From assembly GCA_009746045.1 (NCBI GenBank), contig RPFO01001943.1, positions 1 to 64,000 on the forward strand: a DNA stretch of 64,000 bases, in the 5' to 3' direction. The notes under the pieces are model-generated. The model did not search any database and was not told where the DNA came from. It worked only from the letters and a program-made list of their open reading frames with translations. Source of the DNA: Mesostigma viride. Taxonomy: Eukaryota; Streptophyta; Mesostigmatophyceae; Mesostigmatales; Mesostigmataceae. Each line of letters begins with the position of its first letter. Position 1 is the stretch's first letter. Position numbers and translations under genes: made by a program. Below are positions 21,262-29,330 of the stretch, piece after piece.

Positions 21262-21370
21262 TAAATACATGTGCCAGCAAACCTGAGCTGCAAGGGAGCG
21301 AGAAAACCAAGAAAAAAAGCACGCAACACACCACGCGTCGTACCTTTTTATAGATGTTTCTTTTTTTTTA
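21262..21370. repeat. ~110-bp direct repeat, left copy
   Basis: From AAATACATGTGCCAGCAAAC through GATGTTTC and a T-run. A second copy lies at 21591-21700 with only slight differences. The left copy leads into a GGCCGGCCGGGG segment, the right copy into a diverged spacer. Confidence 0.85.
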
Positions 21371-21590
21371 TGGGGCCGGCCGGGGGCGGCGGTGCCGGCA
21401 AAAATGAAGCTAGTGACACCGCGCAGATGACGCCGTGAACATGTCGCGTTGTACCGTAGAAGATACGAACAAAAAACAAAACACGAAAAAAGAGAGGCGG
21501 ACCGCATATGACAGGGACGAAAAAAAGTCAGACACACAGCCTGTGTTATCTGGCATGCATAAATACATGTGGTGTGGTGCCGGCATGCAT

Positions 21591-21700
21591 AAATACATGT
21601 GCCAGCAAACCTGAGCTGCAAGGGAGCGAGAAAACCAAGAAAAAAAGCACGCAACACACCACGCGTCGTACCTTTTTATAGATGTTTCTTTTTTTTTATC
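21591..21700. repeat. ~110-bp direct repeat, right copy
   Basis: Matches 21262-21370, including CCACGCGTCGTACC and the T-run. Confidence 0.85.
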
Positions 21701-21712
21701 CTTGTCCTTCGG

Positions 21713-21852
21713 GGGCAGCGGCGGCGGGTGGAAGAAAACTGATAGCGTTGTTGTGCATCCCGTGACCACCGGCCACCAAACGGAGGCACGACACCAAGGC
21801 AGATCAAGCACCAAAGGAAGCAGCAAAACATCAACGTTAGTAACCAAGAATG
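21713..21852. repeat. Diverged spacer segment, copy 6
   Basis: Shares GGGGCAGCGGCGGCGGGTGG, the CATCCCGTGACCACCGG block and the CCAAGAATGG end with the spacers in the 29-bp array, but with more differences and outside the array. It may be closest to the source copy. Confidence 0.75.
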
Positions 21853-22420
21853 GGAGCCGGGGGAAAGATCATACGGCGCTGCCATGGCAAGAAAACCCAG
21901 CAACCCAGCAACGCAGCTATGGCGCAACCCAGAAACGAAAACATTTGCGACAGCCTGCTTCAATAATGCTTGGATTCACACAAATGAACAAGTGGGGCTT
22001 ACCAATCCAATCGATGGTCTCGGCTTGCTCGCAAATCCCTGCAACCAAACGAGAACCGACAAAAACACTTACACTCCCCCGTCAGCGACCGGCACCACGA
22101 CACCAAAAAAGCGACGAAATTATCTATCTCACACTCCCCCGTCATCGAGCTGCTTGTGGACAACTATCTGTCAAAAGCATCCATGTACATACACCGCCAT
22201 TGCTCACCTCTTTTCACACTCTTCGGCTGCACACAATGGCGTTGCTCAGTCGAATATGGCTGTCGGGTTGCTAATATCGTTGTCACTTTCGGCCGATGTC
22301 GCGAATACCCGCCGTTGATGCTCGGGTGCAAGGTGCATCCACGGTGTCGGTCTTCCAGGAGGGCTGGAAAGCGCCAACGCAGCACCTGCAATTCAAATTC
22401 CCTGGTGCTGGTATGCCGAC
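21853..22420. other. Unannotated mixed sequence
   Basis: Several short overlapping frames exist on both strands, but none shows a recognisable motif. Two imperfect direct copies of ACACTCCCCCGTCA...CACCACGAC-like sequence lie at 22072-22150. I see no supportable gene. Confidence 0.4.
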
Positions 22421-22434
22421 GCGCAAATGGAATG

Positions 22435-22459
22435 GCGCGGCGCCTAAAAGGCGCCGCGC
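22435..22459. other. Perfect 11-bp GC hairpin with AAA loop
   Basis: GCGCGGCGCCT (22435-22445), AAA, then the exact complement AGGCGCCGCGC (22449-22459). Paired with the hairpin at 22492-22516. Confidence 0.85.
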
Positions 22460-22491
22460 GCGGGAAAAAAATTTACGCGCCAAACGATATG

Positions 22492-22516
22492 GCGCGGCGC
22501 CGGGACGGCGCCGCGC
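22492..22516. other. Perfect 11-bp GC hairpin with GGA loop
   Basis: GCGCGGCGCCG (22492-22502), GGA, then CGGCGCCGCGC (22506-22516). It shares the ten-base GCGCGGCGCC stem with the hairpin at 22435, while the closing pair is changed on both sides so pairing is kept. Confidence 0.85.
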
Positions 22517-22825
22517 TGAAAAATACTTGCAGTCGCAACTGTGACGTGGCGCTGCAGACCACACGGTAGGGAATTCGCAGCGCCATATATGGCGCCACGC
22601 CGACTCCTGACGCCGTGTGGCGCCACATGGACGCGGCGCTGCACACAGCTCGAGCCCATTTTTTCACATTCCTGCTACCTGATTGGACGCCTGGCGGAGG
22701 AAGCTTTTCACGGCGCGACGCCGAGGGGCTTCAAAAACGTATATAAGCAGGCAAAATTTCTCCGAAATTTAATGAACGAGCGCGACGCGGAGACCATGCT
22801 AGTGTGCGGAACTGGTGAACCACAC

Positions 22826-22917
22826 CGGTACGGGACAGATTCTTGGCTGATCCTCGTAGTACCTCGTGAACACGTCTAGTAGGCCCGGGTTCAACTCCCG
22901 TCGTAACATTTTTTTTT
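22826..22917 (+). other. tRNA-like B-box with T-run terminator
   Basis: GGTTCAACTCC (about 22888-22898) fits the Pol III B-box GGTTCRANTCC within an imperfect T-arm (GGG/CCC pairing). A run of about eight T (from ~22909) follows, as in a Pol III terminator. CGGTACG (22826-22832) could pair with CGTAACA at five of seven positions as a degenerate acceptor stem. D-arm and anticodon arm are not convincing, so this is a tRNA-derived fragment or SINE-like piece rather than a clear tRNA gene. Confidence 0.3.
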
Positions 22918-23409
22918 GGGTTGGTGTGGCAAGCCTATAAAGCAATCCGCAAACCACTACACGGCTGGTAAGATTTAATATAATTAGCAACCTAATAGCT
23001 ATATCAAAAATGTTTATGGGCATGGAAATTTTTAATATGTTGATATTAGACTGCAATGAAACGAATATGCAACCTGCCCCCCTATGTTTAATACAATTAT
23101 TATTATTATTTGTGGCATGAATATAATAATTGTGTGAAATACAATGCTATGTGCAATATATTGCTGGTATGCCATGCAATTGTAACCAACAGGTGCAAGA
23201 CCAAAAGGCGTCTTCAGGGCCCACCTGCTGCGAACAAGAGCTATGGCGGCAAGAGGTGCGTGCAGGGTTACGGATTTACGGGGTTGTTGACCACCAAATT
23301 TGTTGTTACGTGTGTTATGGAAACATTTCAGTCGAATTTCTGGGTTCCAACGGTCGTTAAGGTTATAAAAAGTGCGTTGGGATTCGGAAATTCACATCCT
23401 GGCGTGTAA
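22918..23409. other. Unannotated AT-rich sequence
   Basis: No gene recognised. Contains one degenerate palindrome (CCAACGGTCGTTAA at about 23347) that precedes the regular array. Confidence 0.5.
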
Positions 23410-23985
23410 AAAATGCAGGTGTTGGCGAGTTTTCGGCCCGCTTTCAGGGGTCCAACGGCCGTTGGGTGTCTAAAATGCATGCGTTAGCGTGTTTCCGGCC
23501 CGCTTTCAGGGGCCCAACGGCCGTTGGACGTCGAAAATGCATGTGTTGGCGTGTTTTCGGCCCGCTTTCAGGGGTCCAACGGCCGTTGGGTGTCGAAAAT
23601 GCATGTAAAGGGCGTGTTTCAGGCCCACTTTCAGGGGTCCAACGGCCGTTGGGTGTAGAAAATGCATGTGTTGGCGTGTTTTCGGCCCGCTTTCAGGGGT
23701 CCAACGGCCGTTGGGTGTCGAAAATGCATGTGTTGGCGTGTTTCAGGCCCACTTTCAGGGGTCCAACGGCCGTTGGGTGTCGAAAATGCATGTGTTGGCG
23801 TGTTTTCGGCCCGCTTTCTGGGGTCCAACGGCCGTTGGGTGTCGAAAATGCATGTGTTGGCGTGTTTCAGGCCCACTTTCGGGGGTCCAACGGCCGTTGG
23901 GTGTCGAAAATGCATGTGTTGGCGTGTTTCAGGCGTACTTTCAGGGGTCCAACGGCCGTTGGGACCTACAAATTGGGTAATTGTT
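23410..23985. repeat. ~62-bp tandem array, nine units, each with a palindrome
   Basis: Perfect palindromes start at 23452, 23514, 23576, 23639, 23701, 23763, 23825, 23887 and 23949. The unit is GTGTCGAAAATGCATGTGTTG, GCGTGTTTTCGG, CCCGCTTTCAGGGGT and the palindrome (unit shown in parts). Two unit types, with TTTTCGGCCCGC or TTTCAGGCCCAC, alternate in places. The array ends about 70 bases upstream of the transposase-like gene. Confidence 0.95.
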
Positions 23986-24032
23986 GGAAAGCAATAATTT
24001 GATAAAAAGTCAAAACTTCGTCTGGATTCTGT

Positions 24033-27000
24033 ATGCGCGCGGATGCAGGTGAAGCGCACAACAAAGACCTAAGTCTCAAGTACGTCGAGATCAAGGGCAA
24101 CCAACTTGCCCTCGACATGGCCAGCGCAATGGAATACTTGCTGAAGGACAACAATCACAAGACTGAAAACACGAAAACTGCAGTAGGCTTGAGGGCGCTT
24201 GAGCGGCTGCCAGGTGCGGTTGTGAAGGTTATGGGGAAACAGTACCGCCCTGCGCTGAAAAGAAAGGCGTCGGAGTCCTTCGCTCAGGAGGTTGTCGCTA
24301 ATATCGTGCAAGGTTTCCAGGAATTGGGCAAGTCGGATGAGCACAGGAACGCGAAGTGCGCTGTGCTGTCAATGTGCTTGGGAAAGGACGGCATGAACAA
24401 TCAAGGGCATTGCACTCTCGCGCGGCTGCTTCACGTCACGCCCAAGGATATCCAGACCGCAAGGGGAATGAGGATGGGGGGCGACCTTCCCGCCCTGAAG
24501 GCGCCCCCTCGTGCTTTACGGTCGGACAAGTTTCCGGAGGAGGTCAAAGACATCGTCGGGAGTTACTGGTTGTCAGACCTAAACACGAGGGCGTCTCCCA
24601 ACCATAAGGACGTGGTCAATGAGTTCGAAAGGAAGGGAAACGCCAGGATCCTCATTTCCTCCCAGGGCGGAAGGTACTATTTGGACTCGCTTGAAACGAT
24701 TTACAAGCGGTTCTGTTCTGACGCGTCGCCGTACAAGGGAGGTATCGTGACGACTGCGGACGGGACAAGGTACAAGGTGGGGTACACGAAGTTCGTGGAG
24801 TTCATGCCCAAGTGCGTAAAGGGCGTGTGGAAGGACCGGGACTTGTGCGCATGCGAAAAGCACGTCGTCTTCGAGTCTCTGCTCTCTGCCTTCACCAAAG
24901 GCGTCAAGGAGTTGAAGAGCACGCTGGAGATCGAGGAGAGGGAGGGTATCCCTTCCGTGCCTGACAATGCCCATGATTTCGTTCGACGTTTCACCTGCCA
25001 CAGGGCTGAGAGGGGGGAGGGGGGCAAGGAGGGGGGAGGACGGGCGGCCCGTTCGTTAACGTCCCAATGAACTGCTTGGAAGGGACGTGCAACGAGTGTG
25101 GGATTTCCGAGTTCATCGTGACGGACCAGATGAAGGGGTGGACAAAGAAGTACACGTGGTTCGACTTCATAAAGGAGGGCACAGCGCCCCGTGGGACGGT
25201 AAGCATGTATATTTGCATCGTTGAATATATATATGTAGACTTTCATACTTCCAACGGCCGTTGGCGTTGGGAAATTCCCAGCTGCTGACTTCCATTCTTC
25301 GGTCAATCCATGGTGCGCGGGTGTGTTGTGTTGCAGGAGGAGGATGTGGCGCCGCAAATGAACCTGCAGCAAAAACTCATCAAGTCAACCCTCTCGGAGC
25401 TCCATGAACTCATTACGGCGCGCTTCCCGGAATTCGCCATTCACGTCCATACATGGGCCTGGCAGCACCACGCTTACAAGGAGTGCATTGACGTGATGCC
25501 GCTGGGAACGGTGGTGGTCCTGATGGACTACTCGGAGAACTATTCGGACCACCTGCAGAAACAGTTGCAGGCGCAGTACTGGTACCCAAGTAGTTACGTC
25601 CTGATGCCGGTGATCGTGATGTACCGTGATCCCGTATCGCTGGAAATCAAAAGGGTGAAGCACGATTACATGGGGAAGGACGTACCGAGGAATGCCCAGA
25701 CCCTGGAGTTCGTGATGAAGAATACCCTTAACGTGCTGAGGGAGGAGGGGGTGGAGGTGAGGAACTGGATCAGTTGGTCCGACAACTGTAAGGAGCAGTT
25801 CCAATCCCGGTATGTGTTGGCGATGGCTGCGGACCTGCTCGAGGCCGACCCCGACTTGGAATCATTGGAGTGGAACTACTCGTGTGCAGGACATGGGAAG
25901 GGGGAGTCGGACGGGGAGGGGGGGACGGTCAAAAGCATCCTCAAAAGAGCGCAGATGCAGGAGGACAATCGGAACCTGAATACGGTGGAGGCACTGGTGG
26001 CCTACCTGAACCGGGATTGGAGAACCGGCAAAGACTCGAGTCGACCATCGGCACAATCGGACGTGGTTCGACGGGCATTTCTTCTCGATAACGTAAGTAA
26101 AGACAGTTGCTTTCTGGTGGTCAAGTGCAGTTCTATAATTTGTCTCTGGTTACACTTTACAGAGGACAGCTTCCTTGATGCAGTTTGAAGTTTCATAAGG
26201 CCAACGGCCGTTGGAGCTGGAAAATCGTATAATTGTTGAGTGCCAACGGCCGTTGGAGTTGAGAAATGTACTTATATAAAGTTTCCAAGGGCCAACGGCC
26301 GTTGGAGTTGGGAAATCTTATAATTGTTGAGTGCCAACGGCCGTTGGAGTTGGGAAATGTGCTGTGATGTTGTTTCATGGATTTACAATTGCAGATTCTC
26401 ACGTCCGGTAAGGAGCGAGGCCCGATCCGAGATATCTCCACGGCACACCAGTGGCGACTGGACAAAAAGGGCGAGCGGGTCGAGGTGGTAAAGCTCAGGC
26501 GTTTTTCATGCTTCAGTTGTGCGGAGTGCCGAGAGGGCAAGTGGACGACATGCCCAAACGATTGGAGCAGCTCGTCGTGGACTGTAAAACTCCAGGCGAG
26601 TAAGTCGCGGAACCCCACGCGATATCCGGGAACCCGCCTGAACCACGTTCAAACGGCAAGAAACGAGTTGGGGCGTGGTTTGCAGGAGGGGGAGGCCGTC
26701 GCAGTCGCATCTGAGAGGGGGCACAAGGACCATGTGCCCGACCACCCGTACTGGTTGGCGAAAGTTGTTCGAGTCGCCCACCAACTCGACAAGGATGAGT
26801 GTTTAAACAAACATACAGGGGGGGGGGCGAGGTTTTTAAGAAAGGCAACTGGGTAATGTACGTAAAATACTTCGAGAGGTGCTCCTCCTCCGGATCGGAC
26901 GCCCGACGCTTCTTCTGGAACCCAGACGACCGAGAACCCTTAACTGCAATCGTGTGCTACCTGAGCGTCGCAAAGGTCACGAAGGGCAAGTGGGAAGGAC

Positions 27001-27179
27001 ATCCGGACAACACGCGACAGGGCTGGTTCACAATTGCGAAGAAGGTGGACGCCGAAATTACGGTACGTCATTCCAAACATTACTGTGTAAAATTGGTGTT
27101 TGTATGTCGCATGTGTTTTTTTGTCGACGGTCGTTCACCTTACTAATGTTACATACAGGGCAATCAGCCTATACTTTAG
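24033..27179 (+). CDS. Spliced DDE (RNase H-fold) transposase-like gene
   Basis: Four exons: 24033-25198, 25337-26092, 26395-27062 and 27159-27179 (ending G-N-Q-P-I-L-stop). Every join is GT-AG and phase 0. Exon 1 has an HTH-like segment (CTLARLLHVTPKDIQ, ~residue 128), then FVEFMPKCV, DLCACEKHVVF and CLEGTCNEC cysteine motifs. Exon 2 has the likely catalytic core: LMDYSENY (first D), WISWSDNCKEQFQS (second D) and HGKGESDGEGG (acidic third position). Exon 3 has a Cys-rich motif (CFSCAECREGKWTTC) and a WVMYVKYFE module. From memory, this order resembles uncharacterised transposase-like proteins of invertebrates. The frame shifts at two G-runs (25012-25046 and a G10 at 26818-26827). No terminal inverted repeats found, so it may be a degraded transposon or a domesticated gene. 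The start may lie in an upstream exon. Confidence 0.65.
25199..25336 (+). other. Intron 1 of the transposase-like gene, with palindrome
   Basis: GTAAGC donor at 25199, TTGCAG acceptor ending 25336, 138 bases. The 14-bp palindrome sits at 25251-25264, followed by GGGAAA. Confidence 0.75.
26093..26394 (+). other. Intron 2 of the transposase-like gene, with four palindromes
   Basis: GTAAGT donor at 26093, TTGCAG acceptor ending 26394, 302 bases. Palindromes lie at 26201-26214, 26243-26256, 26292-26305 and 26334-26347, in two near-identical pairs about 91 bases apart. The third has TTTCC and GGAAA placed five bases out on each side. Confidence 0.8.
27063..27158 (+). other. Intron 3 of the transposase-like gene
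   Basis: GTACGT donor at 27063 and ACATACAG acceptor ending 27158, 96 bases, without a palindrome. The next palindrome is in the 3' flank at 27222-27235. Confidence 0.6.
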
Positions 27180-27381
27180 CTTGGCTGCATGGCGCATGTC
27201 GCATATCTTAATTTCTCAAAGCCAACGGCCGTTGGACTTACGAAACTGGACAAGTGCCAAGTGCGGATTGGGTACTAAAATGGGCATTCTTGTTGAGGAT
27301 GACCAGTTGTGTTTATATATTTTTGCATGGTGGCGGATGACTTGGCGTGTTGTTGCATTTTTACATACGGGTGTATGGTAG

Positions 27382-27412
27382 GCCTTAAACCCTAAACCCC
27401 TACACTCCTAAA
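27382..27412. repeat. Short plant-type telomere-like motif
   Basis: CCTTAAACCCTAAACCCC followed by a degenerate CTCCTAAACC. It contains two adjacent CCCTAAA-type units, the plant and green-algal telomere repeat, at the start of a long GT-rich tract. Too short to call a telomere. Confidence 0.4.
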
Positions 27413-27424
27413 CCATATTTACCC

Positions 27425-29215
27425 TTATATGTTGGGTGTGTTGTGTGAATGTTGGGTATGTGTGTTGGGGCGTGTGTGTTGTGTGTGTGTGTTGGGTGCA
27501 TTCATGAAGGTGCGGGGGCGTGTAGGGTGTGTGCAAAGTGTCTTGTGTGTTGATGTTGGGTGTGGGGGGGGGAGGTACATGTGTGTTGTGTGTGTGACTT
27601 AGTAGGTGTGTTGTGTGTGTGACTTAGGTGTGTGTGTTGTTTGTGTTGGATATGTGTTGTGTGTGTGTGTGTTGTGTGTGTGTAGGGTGTCTTGTGTGTT
27701 GGTTTCTTGTTTTTAGTAGGTGTTGGGTGTGTGTATGTCGGGTGCAAACATAGTGTGTGTGTGTGTGTGTGTGTTCGGTATGTGTGTTGGGTGTCTTGTG
27801 TGTGTGTGTTCGGTATGTGTGTTGAGGCGTGTGTGTGTGCTCTGTGTATGTATGTTGTGTGTGTGTGTGTTGGGGCGTGTGCGTGTGTGTGTTGTGTGCA
27901 TGTTAATTGTCATGTATTGGTGTTGAGTGTGAGGGGGGGATGGACGTGTGTGTTGTGTGTGACTTAGGTGTGTTATGTGTGTGTTGTGTGTGACTTAAGT
28001 GTGTAGTGTGTGTGTTGTGTGTGTTGGATGTGTGGTGTGGGTGTGGGTGTGGGTGTGTGGGTGGGTGGGGGGGGGCCAAGTGTCTTGTGTGTTGGTATTG
28101 GGTTTGTGTGGGGGGGTGTACGTGTGTGTTGTGTGTGACTTAGGTGTGTTTTGTGTGTGTTGTGTGTGATCGACCTAGGTGTGTGTTGCGTGTGTGTGTT
28201 GGGTGTACATGTGTTCATAAAGGGTGTGGGTGTGTGTAGGGTGTGTGCAAAGTGTCTTGTGTGTTGGTGTTGGGTGTGGGGGGGGGAAAGTACGTGTGTG
28301 TTGTGTGTGTGACTTAGGTGTGTTGTGTGTGTGTTGTTTGCATGTTATTGTTGGTGTTGTGGGGGGGGGGGATGTACGTGTACGTGTGTTGTGTGTTGGT
28401 GTCTTATTTTTAGGTGTTGGTGTGTGTGTCGTGGGTGCAAACATTGTGTGTGTGTGTGTGTGGGTGTGTGTTGGGTGTCTTGTGTGTTTGGTGTTTTTGG
28501 TAGGTGTTGTGTGTGCGTGTTTTCGGTATGTGTGTTGGGTGTCTTGTGTGTGTGTGGTATGTGTTTGGGTGTTGTTGTGTGTGCAGTGTTGGGGCATGTG
28601 TGTGTGTGTGTTGGGGCATGTGTGTGTGTTGTGGCATGTTAATTGTCATGTGTTGGTGTTGTGTGTGTGGGGGGGGGGATGTACGTGTGTGTTGTGTGTT
28701 ACTTAGGTGTGTTATGTGTGTGTTGGGTGTGGGTGTCGTGGGCCGACCGGTGCAAACATTGTGTGTGTGTGTGTGTTGGGTGTGTGTTGGGTGTCTTGTG
28801 TGTTGGTGTCTTGTTTTTAGTAGGTGTTGTGTGTGCGTGTTTTCGGTATGTGTGTTGGGTGTCTTTTGTGTGTGTGGTGTGTGTTTGGGTGTTGTTGTGT
28901 GTGCAGTGTTGGGGCATGTGTGTGTGTGTTGGGGCATGTGTGTGTGTGTGTTGGGGCATGTGTGTCAGTGTGTGTGTTGTGGCCTGTTAATTGTCATGTG
29001 TTGGTGTTGTGTGTGGGGGGCGGGATGTACCTGTGTGTTGTGTGTTATAACAACTATACTTAGGTGTGTTATGTGTGTGTTGCGTGTGTGTGTTGGGTGT
29101 GTGTTGCATGGCTGTCTTGTGTGTTGGTGTCTTGTTTTTAGGTGTTGGTGTGTGTCTTGGGTGCAAACATAGTGTGTGTGTGTGTTGGGTGTGTTGTTCG
29201 TGTGTGTATGAAAAT
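27425..29215. repeat. GT-rich low-complexity tract
   Basis: About 1.8 kb dominated by GTGTGTTGGGTGTCTTGTGT-like sequence, with larger blocks that recur (for example the segment containing GGTGCAAACATTGTGTGTG at about 28436 and 28750, and GTTTTCGGTATGTG at about 28517 and 28838). Cys/Val-rich or Thr/His-rich frames here are repeat translation. CA/GT tracts of this kind can adopt Z-DNA. Confidence 0.95.
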
Positions 29216-29330
29216 ATAGAAAATTGTTATATTTGACGATAGTCATAGTGTACTACTAAAAACTTGTACATACATATGCTGGAATGATTTTCTTTTTACT
29301 ATTTCATTCACTATTGCTTATTTCTTCACA
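29216..29330. other. Short unique AT-rich junction
   Basis: About 115 bases separating the GT tract from the 40-bp minisatellite. No gene or known motif. Confidence 0.6.

Larger units (their letters stand above)
13921..21275. repeat. 29-bp minisatellite, more than 200 units
   Basis: The unit is about CATAAATACCTAGG, then five to eight G, then TGCTGGCATG. It starts directly out of the GGGAAGGA tract. Variant classes replace CCTAGG with CCGAGG, CGTCGG, ACATGTG, CCTATGG or CCTAGAGG and recur in blocks, indicating duplication of groups of units. Each unit holds GCATGC and a G-run of up to eight. Since 29 is not a multiple of three and the unit lacks minus-strand stops, all minus frames read through; these are not genes. 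The array is interrupted by five spacer copies listed separately. Confidence 0.97.

Noticed and set aside
13921-21275. CRISPR-like array
   Set aside because: Units are contiguous with no unique spacers of constant size. The ~200-bp interruptions are themselves repeats, and the context is eukaryotic.
13921-21275. Telomeric array (CCTAGGG resembles TTTAGGG)
   Set aside because: The period is 29 bases, the G-run length varies, and the rest of the unit is complex sequence.
22826-22905. A complete tRNA gene
   Set aside because: B-box and T-run are present, but the D-arm, anticodon arm and two acceptor pairs fail. Kept only as a tRNA-like fragment.
27502-29246. Cys/Val-rich and Thr/His-rich frames
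   Set aside because: Translation of GT/CA simple sequence with no domain.
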